A stretch of DNA of 64,000 bases from Streptomyces sp. NRRL B-1140 (GCF_001280065.1 NZ_LGEA01000162.1:1-64000); one strand, 5' to 3'. Counted from the stretch's first letter, positions 15,776 through 25,936 are shown. Translations and numbers: made by a program. The notes: generated from the sequence alone by a model not told the origin.

Positions 15776-15790
15776 TCTCAATCATTGAGA
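15776..15790. promoter_or_regulatory. Perfect palindrome, probable MarR operator
   Basis: TCTCAATCATTGAGA is palindromic over seven bases each side of a central C. It lies 18-32 bases upstream of the MarR start codon. Its AT content stands out in this GC-rich sequence, and its size is typical for a MarR dimer site. Confidence 0.65.
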
Positions 15791-15799
15791 TACTTTATG

Positions 15800-15826
15800 A
15801 GTGAGTTAGTTCCATCGCGACTCACT
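15800..15826. promoter_or_regulatory. Second inverted repeat in the MarR-MMPL intergenic region
   Basis: AGTGAGT (15800-15806) and ACTCACT (15820-15826) form 7-bp arms separated by 13 bases, just before the MMPL start codon. It may be an additional operator or part of the leader of the MMPL mRNA. Confidence 0.4.
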
Positions 15827-15840
15827 TCCTACGGCATGGG

Positions 15841-17928
15841 ATGCGCATGAGTACCGCACATGGCTGGGCCCGGCGGCTCGTACCGCTCGTTCTGCTGCTG
15901 GTCTGGCTGGGGGTGGGCGGAACGCTCGGCCCTTACGCGGGCAAGCTCGGCGAGGTGGCCACCAACGACCAGGCCGCCTTCCTGCCGCGGAGCGCCGAGT
16001 CCACCCGGGTGCTGGACGCCCGCGCGGCCTTCGAGCAGTCCGAGACCGTGCCGGCCATCGTGGTCTGGACGGCGGACGGGCAACGGTTCACCGAGGACCG
16101 GCAGGCCGAGGCCACCCGGGCCGTCGCCGCGCTCGCCGGGAAGCCCGGCGTCGTGGGCCGCCCCTCCCCCGCCCTGCTCTCCGACGACCGCGAGGCGATA
16201 CAGGCCGTCGTCCAGCTGGAGCCCGACCTGGGCGACGAACTGCCCACCGTCCTCGACGCGGTGCGTGAGGCGGCCGGGGCCGTACCGGACACCACGGCGC
16301 GGATCGCCGGGCCCGCGGCCGGTCAGGCTGATCTGGCGGACGCGTTCGCGGGCATCGACGGACTGCTGCTCGGCGTGGCCCTGGGCGCCGTGCTGCTGAT
16401 CCTGCTGCTGGTCTACCGGAGCGTGCTGCTGCCGTTCCTGATCATCCTGGGGTCGGTCTTCGCGCTGGGCCTCGCCTGCGCGGTGGTCTACGCACTGGCC
16501 GACCGGGACGTGGTCCGGGTCGACGGACAGGTCCAGGGCATCCTGTCGATCCTGGTGATCGGCGCCGCCACCGACTACGCCCTGCTGCTGGCCGCGCGCT
16601 TCCGGGAGGAACTCGCCCTGCGCGGGGACCGTTTCGGGGCCGCGACGGCCGCCGTACGCCGCTCGTTCGGGCCGATCACCGCCAGCGCGGCCACCGTCGC
16701 GCTCGGGCTGCTGGCCCTGCTCGCGAGCGACCTCACCAACAACCGCGCCCTCGGGCCGGTCGGCGCCATCGGCGTCGGCTGCGCCGTGCTCGTCACCCTC
16801 ACCTTCCTGCCGGCCGTCCTGGCCCTGCTGGGCCGTGCCGCCTTCTGGCCGTCCCGGCCGAAGCCGCCGCAGGAGGCCGCCGGGGGCAGTGGCGTGTGGC
16901 GGCGGGTCGCGGCCGTTGTGGCAGCCCGGCCGCGCCGCACCTGGGCGGTGACGGCGCTGCTGCTGGCCGGGGGCGCGGCCTTCTCGCCCGCCCTGTCCTC
17001 CAAGGGCGTGCCGCTCGACGAGATCTTCGTGAACGACGCGCCGTCGGTGGCCGCGCAGCGCACCCTGGGCGAGCACTTCCCCGGCGGGTCCGGCAACCCC
17101 GCCGTGATCATCGCCGACGCCGGCCGGACCGCCGAGGTGACGGCCGCCACGCGCGGCACCGAGGGCGTCGCCTTCGCGGGCGCCGTCTCCGCCTCCGGCC
17201 GTCCCGGGGCGGGCAAACCGCTGGTCGTCGACGGGCGCGTGCGCGTCGACGCGACCCTGAAGGCCGCGGCGGACAGCGACGCCGCCAAGGAGACCGTCGA
17301 GCGGCTGCGCACGAGGGTGCACGCGGTGCCCGGCGCCGACGCCCTGGTCGGCGGATACACGGCGCAGCAGTACGACACCCAGCAGACCGCCGCGCGGGAC
17401 CGGACGGTCATCGTGCCGGTCGTGCTCGCGGTCATCCTGCTGATCCTCATGCTGCTGCTGCGCTCGCTGCTCGTGCCGGTGCTGCTGGTGGCGACCGTGG
17501 GGCTCAACTTCCTGGCGACGCTGGGGGTGTCGGCGCTGGTCTTCCAGCACCTTTGGGGGTTCGGCGGGACGGACGCCTCGGTGCCGCTGTACGGCTTCGT
17601 GTTCCTCGTGGCGCTCGGCGTCGACTACAACATCTTCCTCATGTCCCGGGTCCGGGAGGAGGCGCTCGCGCACGGCAACCGGCAGGGCGTGCTGCGCGGG
17701 CTGACCACCACCGGCGGCGTGATCACCTCGGCGGGGGTCGTGCTCGCCGCGACGTTCGCGGCACTGATGGTGATCCCCCTGGCGTTCCTGGTGCAGATCG
17801 CGTTCATCGTCGCCTTCGGGGTGCTGCTCGACACACTCGTGGTGCGCTCCCTGCTGGTGCCCGCGCTGATGATCGACATCGGGCCCCGGGCGTGGTGGCC
17901 GAGCGCTCTCGCCCGCCGGGAGGACTGA
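15841..17928 (+). CDS. MMPL-family transporter
   Basis: This is a 695-residue inner-membrane protein with two repeats of an RND/MMPL half. Each has one N-terminal helix (RRLVPLVLLLVWLGVGG; PRRTWAVTALLLAGGAA), a soluble loop of about 150 residues, and a cluster of five helices. Helix four of each half carries the proton-relay pattern (GAATDYALLLAARFREEL; LGVDYNIFLMSRVREEA). Such proteins export lipids, pigments or antibiotics using proton motive force. Start ATG 15841 or 15847. The divergent MarR gene and shared operators suggest an inducible efflux system. Confidence 0.9.
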   Translation: MRMSTAHGWARRLVPLVLLLVWLGVGGTLGPYAGKLGEVATNDQAAFLPRSAESTRVLDARAAFEQSETVPAIVVWTADGQRFTEDRQAEATRAVAALAGKPGVVGRPSPALLSDDREAIQAVVQLEPDLGDELPTVLDAVREAAGAVPDTTARIAGPAAGQADLADAFAGIDGLLLGVALGAVLLILLLVYRSVLLPFLIILGSVFALGLACAVVYALADRDVVRVDGQVQGILSILVIGAATDYALLLAARFREELALRGDRFGAATAAVRRSFGPITASAATVALGLLALLASDLTNNRALGPVGAIGVGCAVLVTLTFLPAVLALLGRAAFWPSRPKPPQEAAGGSGVWRRVAAVVAARPRRTWAVTALLLAGGAAFSPALSSKGVPLDEIFVNDAPSVAAQRTLGEHFPGGSGNPAVIIADAGRTAEVTAATRGTEGVAFAGAVSASGRPGAGKPLVVDGRVRVDATLKAAADSDAAKETVERLRTRVHAVPGADALVGGYTAQQYDTQQTAARDRTVIVPVVLAVILLILMLLLRSLLVPVLLVATVGLNFLATLGVSALVFQHLWGFGGTDASVPLYGFVFLVALGVDYNIFLMSRVREEALAHGNRQGVLRGLTTTGGVITSAGVVLAATFAALMVIPLAFLVQIAFIVAFGVLLDTLVVRSLLVPALMIDIGPRAWWPSALARRED

Positions 17929-17950
17929 ACCGCCCGCGCCGACCGGGAGT

Positions 17951-17984
17951 GCATCCGCCGCGGGCACCGGGCCGGAAGTGTTCC
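17951..17984 (+). promoter_or_regulatory. Candidate LitS-type promoter upstream of the SDR-photolyase unit
   Basis: GCATCCGCC, then 15 bases, then GAAGTGTTCC. The same two-block element with identical spacing precedes crtE, crtY and the DUF4397 gene in this window. It lies 63 bases upstream of ATG 18048. Assignment to LitS is inference from the shared architecture of the light-response genes. Confidence 0.5.
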
Positions 17985-18047
17985 CGTCAGGGCCGGGCGC
18001 GATCCGGCCGCACGGGCAGCGGTGCGGGGCGCCGGGGAGGTACGGGT

Positions 18048-19631
18048 ATGACGACGGACGGGCAGCGGCTGCACTGCCTGGTCACCGGGGCGTCCGGATA
18101 CATCGGCGGGCGCCTGGTGCCGGAACTGCTGCAGGAAGGACATCGCGTCCGGTGCCTGGCCCGCTCCCCCGGCAAGCTCCGCGACCACCCCTGGGCAGCG
18201 CACGCCGAGTCGGTCCGGGGTGACGTCACCGACCCCGAGTCGGTCGCCGCCGCCATGCGCGGAGTCGACGTCGCCTACTACCTGGTGCACGCCCTGGGCT
18301 CCGGCTCCCGCTTCGAGGACACCGACCGCGCCGCCGCCCGGATCTTCGCCGAGCAGGCCCGGGCCGCGGGCGTACGGCGGATCGTCTACCTCGGCGGGCT
18401 CACGCCCCAGGGCGTCCCGGAGGCCTCGCTCTCCCCGCACCTGCGGTCCCGGGCCGAGGTCGGGCAGATCTTCCTCGACTCCCCCGTCCCCGCGACGGTG
18501 CTGCGGGCCGCCGTCGTCATCGGCTCCGGCTCGGCGTCGTTCGAGATGCTGCGCTACCTCACCGAACGCCTGCCCGTCATGGTCACGCCCAGCTGGGTGC
18601 ACACCCGCACCCAGCCCATCGGGGTGCGCGACGTGCTGCGCTACCTCGTCGGATCGGCCGGCATGCCCGACGACGTCGACCGGGCCTTCGACATCGGCGG
18701 GCCCGACGTCCTCACCTACCGGGACATGATGCTGCGCTACGCCGCCGTGGCCGGGCTGCCGCGGCGGTTCATCGTGCCCGTCCCGGTCCTCACCCCGCGG
18801 CTGTCCAGCCACTGGGTCGGCCTGGTCACCCCGGTGCCCGCCTCCCTGGCCCGGCCGCTGACCGAGTCGCTGCGGCACGAGGTCGTCTGCCGCGAACACG
18901 ACATCGCCCGGTACGTGCCGGACCTCCCGGGGCGGCCGCTGCCGTTCGACGAGGCGCTGACCCTGGCGCTGCGCAAGGTGCGCGAGGCGCAGGTCGCCAC
19001 CCGCTGGTCCTCGGCATCGGTGCCAGGAGCGCCCAGCGACCCGCTCCCCACGGACCCGGACTGGGCGGGCGGCAGCCTCTACCAGGACGAACGGCAGCGG
19101 CCGGTCGACGCGCCCCGGGCGGCGCTGTGGAAGGTCGTCGAGGGCATCGGCGGCGAGAACGGCTGGTACTCCTCCCCGCTCGCCTGGGCCGTCCGGGGCT
19201 GGCTGGACCGGTTCGCGGGCGGGGTGGGACTGCGCCGCGGACGGCGGGACACCGAGCGGCTGAGGGTCGGTGACTCGCTCGATTTCTGGCGGGTCGAGGA
19301 GCTCGAGCCCGGTCATCTGCTGCGGCTGCGCGCCGAGATGCGGCTGCCGGGACTCGCCTGGCTGGAGATGTACGCCGAGACCGACGACGACGGCCGCACC
19401 CGCTACCGGCAGCGCGCCCTGTTCCATCCGCGCGGCCTGCTGGGCCACGCCTACTGGTGGAGCGTCGCCCCGTTCCACTCCGCCGTGTTCGGCGGCATGG
19501 CCCGCAACATCGCCCGGGCCGCGTCCGAGGGCACCGGCGGGCCCCGCCGGGCCGCGCGCGTCCGGCGGTCCCGCGAGCGGCGAAGCGCCCGGCAGCACCG
19601 ATCGCCATCCGCACCACCGCACCAGGAGTGA
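18048..19631 (+). CDS. NAD(P)-binding SDR with C-terminal DUF2867 domain (litQ-like)
   Basis: This is a 527-residue protein. GGGGAGG before ATG 18048 marks the start. Residues about 8-240 are an atypical Rossmann domain (VTGASGYIGGRLVPELL; VAYYLVHALGSG), as in NmrA/YbjT-like oxidoreductases. Residues about 330-500 match DUF2867 (LWKVVEGIGGENGWY; RVGDSLDFWRVEELEPG; WLEMYAE; WSVAPFHSAVFGGM). The last 30 residues are Arg-rich. Its position four bases before the photolyase gene, with a lit-like promoter upstream, fits the oxidoreductase gene found beside phr in Streptomyces light-response loci. The substrate is unknown. Confidence 0.82.
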   Translation: MTTDGQRLHCLVTGASGYIGGRLVPELLQEGHRVRCLARSPGKLRDHPWAAHAESVRGDVTDPESVAAAMRGVDVAYYLVHALGSGSRFEDTDRAAARIFAEQARAAGVRRIVYLGGLTPQGVPEASLSPHLRSRAEVGQIFLDSPVPATVLRAAVVIGSGSASFEMLRYLTERLPVMVTPSWVHTRTQPIGVRDVLRYLVGSAGMPDDVDRAFDIGGPDVLTYRDMMLRYAAVAGLPRRFIVPVPVLTPRLSSHWVGLVTPVPASLARPLTESLRHEVVCREHDIARYVPDLPGRPLPFDEALTLALRKVREAQVATRWSSASVPGAPSDPLPTDPDWAGGSLYQDERQRPVDAPRAALWKVVEGIGGENGWYSSPLAWAVRGWLDRFAGGVGLRRGRRDTERLRVGDSLDFWRVEELEPGHLLRLRAEMRLPGLAWLEMYAETDDDGRTRYRQRALFHPRGLLGHAYWWSVAPFHSAVFGGMARNIARAASEGTGGPRRAARVRRSRERRSARQHRSPSAPPHQE

Positions 19632-19635
19632 CGCC

Positions 19636-21009
19636 ATGACCGTCGCGGTCGTCCTGTTCACCTCGGACCTGCGTCTGCACGACCATCCGCCCCTGCACGC
19701 CGCGCTGCACACGGCCGACGAGGTGGTGCCCCTGTTCGTCCGCGACCCCGCCGTGCACGCCGCCGGCTTCGACGTGCCCAACCGCGCCGCCTTCCTCGCC
19801 GACTGCCTCGCCGACCTCGACTCCTCGCTGCGCCGCCTCGGCGGACGGCTGGTGGTGCGCAGCGGTCCGGTCGCCCGCGAGGTCCGCGCGGTCGCCGCCG
19901 CGTGCGGGGCCACGGAGGTGCACATGGCGGCGGGGGTCACCGGCTACGCCCACCGCCGCGAGGAGCGGCTGCGCGAGGAACTCGACGCCGGCGGGGTCGC
20001 GCTGCGGGTGCACGACAGCGTGGTCACCGCCCTCGCGCCGGGGGCCGTGACACCGCTCGGCTCGGACCACTTCGCCGTGTTCACCCCCTACATGCGCCGC
20101 TGGTCCAAGGAGCCGCTGCGCGACCTCCTGCCCACGCCACGTGCGGTGCGGGTCCCCGACGCGGTGCGCGGCGAGGACCCGCCCTCCCGCCCGGAGGCGG
20201 CGGACCTGTCGCCGGACCTCCCGGCCGGCGGGGAGTCGGCGGGGCGCGAGAGGTTCGCACGCTGGGTGGACACGGGCCTGTCCCGCTACGAGGAACGGCA
20301 CGACGACCTGGCGGGTGACGCGACCTCACGCCTGTCGCCCTACCTCCACTTCGGGGCGCTGTCGCCGGTGGAGGTCGTCCGGCGGGCCCGCGAGCGGGGC
20401 GGTCCCGGGGCGGAGGCGTTCGTCCGCCAGTTGTGCTGGCGCGACTTCCACCACCAGGTCCTCGCGGCCCGGCCCGAGGCGTCCGTCCGGGACTACCGCT
20501 CCCGGGACGACCGGTGGCGGGGCGAGGAGGACGCCGCCGAGGAGATCGCCGCGTGGCGGGAGGGCCGCACCGGCTACCCGGTGGTCGACGCGGGCATGCG
20601 CCAGCTGCGCCACGAGGGCTGGATGCACAACCGGGCACGGCTGGTGGTGGCGAGCTTCCTGACCAAGACGCTGTACGTGGACTGGCGGATCGGCGCCCGG
20701 CACTTCCTGCGGTACCTGGTGGACGGCGATCTGGTCAACAACCAGCTGAACTGGCAGTGGGTCGCGGGCACCGGCACCGACACCCGCCCCCACCGTGTCC
20801 TCAACCCCGTGCTCCAGGGCAAGCGCTACGACCCGGACGGCAGCTACGTACGCCGCTGGGTGCCGGAACTGGCGGACGTCGCCGGCGCCGCGGTGCACGA
20901 ACCCTGGCGGCTGCCCGACGGCGAACGGGCCCTGCTCCGCTACCCGGCGCCGCTCCTCGACCTCGGCGAGGGCCTGGCCCGCTTCCGGCAGGCCCGGGGG
21001 CGCGACTGA
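19636..21009 (+). CDS. phr: Deoxyribodipyrimidine photolyase
   Basis: This is a 457-residue class I CPD photolyase. The N-terminal antenna domain (residues 1-130) begins MTVAVVLFTSDLRLHDHP. The C-terminal FAD domain shows the signature blocks TSRLSPYLHFGALSP, LCWRDFHHQ, TGYPVVDAGMRQL, GWMHNRARLVVASF, LTKTLYVDWRIG and the terminal NQLNWQWVAGTGTD. It uses blue light to split cyclobutane pyrimidine dimers. The gene starts four bases after the upstream SDR stop (GGAGTGACGCC spacing), so the two are one transcript. Its placement in a carotenoid/LitR locus gives a coherent light-damage response. Confidence 0.95.
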   Translation: MTVAVVLFTSDLRLHDHPPLHAALHTADEVVPLFVRDPAVHAAGFDVPNRAAFLADCLADLDSSLRRLGGRLVVRSGPVAREVRAVAAACGATEVHMAAGVTGYAHRREERLREELDAGGVALRVHDSVVTALAPGAVTPLGSDHFAVFTPYMRRWSKEPLRDLLPTPRAVRVPDAVRGEDPPSRPEAADLSPDLPAGGESAGRERFARWVDTGLSRYEERHDDLAGDATSRLSPYLHFGALSPVEVVRRARERGGPGAEAFVRQLCWRDFHHQVLAARPEASVRDYRSRDDRWRGEEDAAEEIAAWREGRTGYPVVDAGMRQLRHEGWMHNRARLVVASFLTKTLYVDWRIGARHFLRYLVDGDLVNNQLNWQWVAGTGTDTRPHRVLNPVLQGKRYDPDGSYVRRWVPELADVAGAAVHEPWRLPDGERALLRYPAPLLDLGEGLARFRQARGRD

Positions 21010-21025
21010 GAGCCCGGATCCCGGC

Positions 21026-21059
21026 GCATCCGAAACACCGCTCCCCGCGGAAGCACTGA
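21026..21059 (+). promoter_or_regulatory. Candidate LitS-type promoter of crtE
   Basis: GCATCCGAA, 15 bases, GAAGCACTGA, ending 34 bases before the crtE start. It matches the crtY copy at almost every position of both blocks. Confidence 0.55.
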
Positions 21060-21093
21060 TGTGCGGATGACCGGAAGCGAGAAGGGGTTGCGC

Positions 21094-22248
21094 ATGCTTG
21101 GACCGCGGCCGACGGTGGCCGGACCGGCGGAGACCGACGACGCCCCGCTCACTGCTGCCGGGGCCACGCGTGCCATGGAGGCGGTCCTCGAGCGGGTGCT
21201 CGAGGCGCGGCTGTGTCAGGCCCGCGACACGGACGCGGTGTTCACCCGCGAGATGGCCGAGCGTGTCGCCGCGTTCGTCCGGCGCGGCGGCAAGCGGCTG
21301 CGCACGGCGTTCGTGTGGTGCGGCTGGCGGGCCGCGGGCGGCTCCGGTGACGCGGACGCCGTCCTGCGCACGGGCGCCGCCCTCGAACTGCTGCAGGCCT
21401 GCGCCCTCGTCCACGACGACGTGATGGACGGATCGCCCCTGCGCCGGGGCGGCCCCGCGCTGCATGTCGACTTCGCCCACGGGCACCGGGCCGGCCGGAC
21501 GAACGCCCGGGCGAACGGGTCCGCCGAGACGTTCGGGAGGTCGGCGGCCGTGCTCGCGGGTGATCTGGCGCTTGCGTGGGCGGACGACCTGCTGACCGAG
21601 ACGGCGCTCGCCTCGCCGTACGGCCCGCGGCTGTACGACGAATGGCGGGCCATGCGCACCGAGATGGTCGCCGGGCAGTACCGCGACCTGCGCGCGCAGG
21701 AGAGCGGCTCGTCCGGCGCCGAGGAGGCGCTGACCATCGCCGTCCTCAAGAGCGCCCGGTACACGGTCGCACGGCCCCTGGCGCTCGGTGCCGCTCTGGC
21801 CGGTGCCGACGCGCACACCCTGGACGCGCTGCGGGCGGCGGGCCGGTGCGCGGGGCTGGCCTTCCAGCTGCGCGACGATCTCCTCGGCGCGTTCGGGGAC
21901 CCGGCGCTCACCGGCAAACCGGCCGACGACGACCTGCGCTCCCGCAAGCTGACCCCACTGCTCGCCGTCGCCGTCCGGCTCGCGGAGGCGGGCGGCGACC
22001 GGGACGCGGCCGCCGTGCTCGCCCCGGACGCGGACGCCCTGCCGGGGCACACCGTCGAGCGGATGCGGGCGGCACTGGAACGCACGGGCGCCCGGGCCGA
22101 GGTGGAGTCGAGGATCGCGGACCTGGCGGCCGCCGGTCTGCGGCGCTTCGAGGAGACCGGTGCGGCCCCCGCCGTGCGGCGGGAGTTCGCCGTCCTCGTC
22201 GAGCGGGCCTCGGGCGTCGCCCCGCGGCACGCGCAGGAGCTCGTATGA
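21094..22248 (+). CDS. crtE: Geranylgeranyl diphosphate synthase
   Basis: This is a 384-residue trans-prenyltransferase. I start at ATG 21094 (MLGPRPTVAG), six bases after GAAGGGG; earlier in-frame starts (21061, 21067) lack such a site. The first Asp-rich motif is DDVMD at residues 108-112, followed by the conserved RRGG. The second is FQLRDDLLG, with D261-D262 but Gly265 where the classical motif has Asp. This variant is common among actinobacterial enzymes. The enzyme condenses IPP units to GGPP for phytoene formation. The stop overlaps the crtI start (ATGA), so translation is coupled. Confidence 0.93.
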   Translation: MLGPRPTVAGPAETDDAPLTAAGATRAMEAVLERVLEARLCQARDTDAVFTREMAERVAAFVRRGGKRLRTAFVWCGWRAAGGSGDADAVLRTGAALELLQACALVHDDVMDGSPLRRGGPALHVDFAHGHRAGRTNARANGSAETFGRSAAVLAGDLALAWADDLLTETALASPYGPRLYDEWRAMRTEMVAGQYRDLRAQESGSSGAEEALTIAVLKSARYTVARPLALGAALAGADAHTLDALRAAGRCAGLAFQLRDDLLGAFGDPALTGKPADDDLRSRKLTPLLAVAVRLAEAGGDRDAAAVLAPDADALPGHTVERMRAALERTGARAEVESRIADLAAAGLRRFEETGAAPAVRREFAVLVERASGVAPRHAQELV

Positions 22249-23807
22249 GGACCGTGACGGGCCCGACGGACCATGTCGTCGTGGTCGGCGCCGGGCTGTC
22301 CGGACTGGCGTGCGCCCTGCACCTGCTGGGCGCCGGCCGGCGGGTCACGCTCGTCGAACGGGACGCCGGGCCGGGCGGGAGGGCCGGGCGGGTCCGGCTC
22401 GGCGACTACCTGGTGGACACCGGACCCACCGTGCTGACCATGCCGCAGCTGGCCGACGAGGCGTTCGCGGCGGTCGGCGAGCGCCTCGACCGGCACGTCG
22501 AGCTGGTGGCCCTGCACCCCGCCTACCGGGCCGGATTCGCGGACGGGTCCTCGCTCGACGTGCACACCGACGGCGACGCCATGGAGGCGGAGGTGCGGCG
22601 TTTCGCCGGACCGGCGGAGGCGGCGGGCTACCGCAGGCTGCGCCAGTGGCTGGAGCGGCTGTACCGGGCGCAGATGCGCCGGTTCATCGACACCAACTTC
22701 GACTCGCCGTTCCAGCTCGCGCACCCGGACCTGGCCCGCCTCGCCGCCCTCGGCGGTTTCGGGCGCCTCGACGGCCGGATCGGCCGCTTCCTGTCCGACG
22801 CCCGCCTGCGCCGGGTCTTCTCCTTCCAGGCCCTGTACGCCGGTGTGGCCCCGGCCCGGGCGCTCGCCGCCTACGCGGTGATCGCCTACATGGACACCGT
22901 GGCCGGCGTCTGGTTCCCCAAGGGCGGCATGCACGCGTTGCCCCGGGCGATGGCGGACGTGGCCGCCGGTGCCGGTGCGGAGCTGCGCTGGTCGGCCGAG
23001 GTGAGCGCGCTGGAACGCTCCGCCGGGCGGGTGCGGGCGGTCCGGCTCGCCTCGGGTGAGCGCATCCCGTGCGACGCGGTGGTGCTGACCTGCGAACTGC
23101 CCGCCGCGCACCGGCTCCTGGGCCGCACACCCCGGCGCCCGGTGCCGCTGCGTCACTCACCGTCGGCGGTGGTCCTGCACGCCGGGACCGACCGCACCTG
23201 GCCTCATCTGGCGCACCACACGCTGTCCTTCGGCGCCGCCTGGGAGCGCACCTTCGACGAACTGACCCGCTCGGGAGCGCTGATGAGCGACCCGTCGCTG
23301 CTGATCACCCGGCCCACGACGCACGACGCCTCGCTCGCGCCGCCGGGCCGCCACCTCCACTACGTCCTCGCCCCCTGCCCCAACACCGCCGTCGGCCCCT
23401 CCGCCGCCGCCTGGCGCGACCTCGGCCCGCGGTACCGCGACAGCCTGGTCGCCGAGCTGGAACGGCGCGGCCTCCACGGGTTCGCGGACAGCGTCGAGGA
23501 GGAACTGCTGGTGACGCCGCTGGACTGGACGGCGCAGGGCCATGCGGCGGGCAGTCCCTTCTCGGTCTCCCACACCTTCGCCCAGACCGGGCCCTTCCGG
23601 CCGCGCAACCTCGTCCGCGGGCTGGACAACGTGGTGCTCGCCGGCTGCGGGACGACCCCCGGTGTCGGCGTACCGACCGTGCTCATCAGCGGGAAGCTCG
23701 CCGCCGCCCGCGTCACCGGCGGCGGTGCCCGGGTGCCCCGAGCGGTCCGGGCCTTCTACCGCCGCCCCTCCACCCCGACCGGAGCAGGTGCCCATGACCC
23801 GTCGTGA
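22245..23807 (+). CDS. crtI: Phytoene desaturase
   Basis: This is a 520-residue CrtI-type flavoprotein. The dinucleotide-binding motif [17 protein letters not shown] opens the protein. [21 protein letters not shown] is the typical second FAD block of the family (split here only by description). The carotenoid-oxidoreductase signature lies at the C-terminus ([19 protein letters not shown]). It introduces double bases of unsaturation into phytoene to give lycopene. The start ATG 22245 overlaps the crtE stop, and the 3' end overlaps crtB by 14 bases, consistent with a tightly coupled crtEIB operon. Confidence 0.93.
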   Translation: MRTVTGPTDHVVVVGAGLSGLACALHLLGAGRRVTLVERDAGPGGRAGRVRLGDYLVDTGPTVLTMPQLADEAFAAVGERLDRHVELVALHPAYRAGFADGSSLDVHTDGDAMEAEVRRFAGPAEAAGYRRLRQWLERLYRAQMRRFIDTNFDSPFQLAHPDLARLAALGGFGRLDGRIGRFLSDARLRRVFSFQALYAGVAPARALAAYAVIAYMDTVAGVWFPKGGMHALPRAMADVAAGAGAELRWSAEVSALERSAGRVRAVRLASGERIPCDAVVLTCELPAAHRLLGRTPRRPVPLRHSPSAVVLHAGTDRTWPHLAHHTLSFGAAWERTFDELTRSGALMSDPSLLITRPTTHDASLAPPGRHLHYVLAPCPNTAVGPSAAAWRDLGPRYRDSLVAELERRGLHGFADSVEEELLVTPLDWTAQGHAAGSPFSVSHTFAQTGPFRPRNLVRGLDNVVLAGCGTTPGVGVPTVLISGKLAAARVTGGGARVPRAVRAFYRRPSTPTGAGAHDPS

Positions 23808-24771
23808 ACTGGACGCCGCCGGGATCACCGACCCCGGCCTGCGCGCCGCCTACAGCCGGTGCCGGCAGCTCAACGCCCGCCACGGCCGCACGTACTTCCT
23901 GGCCACCCGCCTGCTGCCGCTTGAACGCCGTACGGCCGTGCACGCGCTGTACGGCTTCGCCCGCTGGGCCGACGACATCGTCGACGACCTGGACCGGCGC
24001 CTGACCCCCGACGAGCGGGACCTGCTGCTGAAGCGACTGGAGGGCGACCTCGCGCACGCGCTGCGCACCGGCGGCGGGACCGAACCGGTGGTCCGGGCCG
24101 TGGCCGACACCGCAGACCGCTACGACATCGACGTGGACCTGTTCGCCGACTTCCTCGCCTCGATGCGCGCCGACCTGACCGTCACGGACTATCCCACCTA
24201 TGCCGACCTGCGGGACTACATGCACGGTTCGGCCGCGGTGATCGGCCTGCAGATGCTGCCCGTGCTCGGCACGGTCGTCCCGCGCGAGGAGGCGGCACCG
24301 CACGCGGCGGCCCTCGGGGTGGCGTTCCAGCTGACCAACTTCCTGCGGGACGTGGGCGAGGACCTGGACCGCGGCCGCGTCTACCTGCCGGCGGACCTGC
24401 TGGCCGCCCACGGCGTGGACCGGCCGCTGCTGGAGTGGAGCCGGCGCAGCGGCCGCCGCGACCCGCGCATCCGGGCCGCACTGGTCGCGGCCGAGGCCCT
24501 GACCAGGGGCGTGTACCGGGAGGCGGAACCGGGCATCGCGATGCTCGACCCGCGGGTGCGCCCCTGCATCAGGACCGCGTTCACGCTGTACGGCGGCATC
24601 CTCGACGCGATCGCGCGGCACGACTACACCGTGCTGCACCGCCGTGCCGTCGTGCCCCGCCGACGGCGGGCGGCCACCGCCGCGGCCGGTGTCCTCAAGG
24701 TGGCCCGCGCGCGGGCGGCCCATGCGGCGGCTCCGGCCGCACCGGAACGGAAGGGGCAGGGTCGTGGCTGA
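23794..24771 (+). CDS. crtB: Phytoene synthase
   Basis: This is a 325-residue squalene/phytoene synthase. The two Asp motifs are present: [12 protein letters not shown] and [17 protein letters not shown]. The latter is the family signature, and [18 protein letters not shown] is the conserved middle block. It condenses two GGPP to phytoene. I use ATG 23794; GTG 23788 is also possible, and GGAGCAGG lies upstream of both. It overlaps crtI at the 5' end and the Rieske gene at the 3' end. The C-terminal 40 residues are Arg/Ala-rich and not part of the fold. Confidence 0.93.
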   Translation: MTRRELDAAGITDPGLRAAYSRCRQLNARHGRTYFLATRLLPLERRTAVHALYGFARWADDIVDDLDRRLTPDERDLLLKRLEGDLAHALRTGGGTEPVVRAVADTADRYDIDVDLFADFLASMRADLTVTDYPTYADLRDYMHGSAAVIGLQMLPVLGTVVPREEAAPHAAALGVAFQLTNFLRDVGEDLDRGRVYLPADLLAAHGVDRPLLEWSRRSGRRDPRIRAALVAAEALTRGVYREAEPGIAMLDPRVRPCIRTAFTLYGGILDAIARHDYTVLHRRAVVPRRRRAATAAAGVLKVARARAAHAAAPAAPERKGQGRG

Positions 24772-25768
24772 CCGAGCGGACAGGACACGCTGGACCTCAC
24801 CCCTGCGGCGGCGCCGCGGCCCCGGCTGGGCGGAGCAGACACCGACCTGGCGCGCGGCCCGTCCGGCGCTGATCGCCGACACCCTCAAACGGGCGTCCGC
24901 CCGGCCCTCCGGCAACTGGTTCGTGGTGGGCGCCTCCCGGGACGTGCGCCCCAGCCGCCCCTACGGCAGGACCGTCGGGGGCGTGGAGGTGGTGCTGTGG
25001 CGCTCCGCGGCGGGTGAGCTGCGGGCCGGGCCAGGCGTCTGCCCCCACCTCGGTGCCCCGCTGCGGGACAGCCGGGTGGTGTGCGGGACGCTGGTGTGCC
25101 ACTGGCACGGACTGGCCCTGGAGGGCTCCACGTTCGCCGGCTGGCAGCCGTACCCGGCCCACGACGACGGCGTGCTGGTGTGGGTCCGGCTGGACGCGGT
25201 GGGCGGTGAGGAGCCCTCGGAGCGGCCCGTGGTCCCGGCCCGGCCCGCGCCGGGCAGCGGGGTGGACGCCGTGTTCACCGCGGCCGGACGGTGCGAACCG
25301 CAGGACGTTGTGGCCAACCGGCTCGACCCGTGGCACGGGTCCTGGTTCCACCCGTACTCCTTCGTCGACCTGACGGTCGTGGGGGAGCCGCAGGGCGACG
25401 AGGACGACGCCTTCGTCGTGGACGTCTCCTTCCGGGTGGCGGGCCGTCTGGTGGTGCCCGTGCGGGCCGAGTTCACCGCGCCGGAGCCGCGCACGGTCGT
25501 CATGCGCATCACCGACGGCGAGGGCGCCACGTCCGTGGTGGAGACCCATGCCACGCCGTTGACCGCCACCGACGCCGAGCAGCCGCGGACGGCCGTGATC
25601 GAGGCGGTCGTCGCCGCCTCGGACCGGCCCGGTTTCTCGCTGGCCCGCGCCGCCGCACCCGTGCTGCGCCCCCTGATGCGGCAGACGGCCGGGCGACTGT
25701 GGCGCGACGACCTCGCCTACGCGGAGAGGCGCTGGGAGTTGCGGAGCACCGGGCGGTTCCCCGGGTGA
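24764..25768 (+). CDS. Rieske [2Fe-2S] protein of the carotenoid operon (DUF5914 type)
   Basis: This is a 334-residue protein starting at GTG 24764, overlapping the crtB stop. Residues about 45-140 form a Rieske domain with the cluster ligands C93, H95, C112 and H115 ([16 protein letters not shown]). The C-terminal part (residues about 165-330) resembles the substrate domain region of DUF5914 proteins, with no obvious mononuclear iron facial triad that I can assign. It is translationally coupled to crtB, so a role in carotenoid modification or electron supply to the desaturase is likely but undefined. A two-component-type ferredoxin subunit is the main alternative. Confidence 0.82.
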   Translation: MADRADRTRWTSPLRRRRGPGWAEQTPTWRAARPALIADTLKRASARPSGNWFVVGASRDVRPSRPYGRTVGGVEVVLWRSAAGELRAGPGVCPHLGAPLRDSRVVCGTLVCHWHGLALEGSTFAGWQPYPAHDDGVLVWVRLDAVGGEEPSERPVVPARPAPGSGVDAVFTAAGRCEPQDVVANRLDPWHGSWFHPYSFVDLTVVGEPQGDEDDAFVVDVSFRVAGRLVVPVRAEFTAPEPRTVVMRITDGEGATSVVETHATPLTATDAEQPRTAVIEAVVAASDRPGFSLARAAAPVLRPLMRQTAGRLWRDDLAYAERRWELRSTGRFPG

Positions 25769-25936
25769 CGTGAACCCGGTCGCGCGGCACCGGGTGATCC
25801 CGGGGCGGAACGACCCCGCCGGACGGGCCTGCGCGGAGCGGCCCGGGCCCGTCCGGCGGCCTGACGTCACGGGTGTCACGGCGTCCCGGCCGGGGGGATC
25901 GTGTCATGGCCGGCTCACGGCACGGCCGGCGTCACG

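Noticed and set aside
15829..17967. A 712-codon minus-strand frame opposite the MMPL gene
   Set aside because: His/Arg/Gln/Glu-rich mirror translation with no fold-like pattern; the plus strand has membrane helices in the MMPL order.
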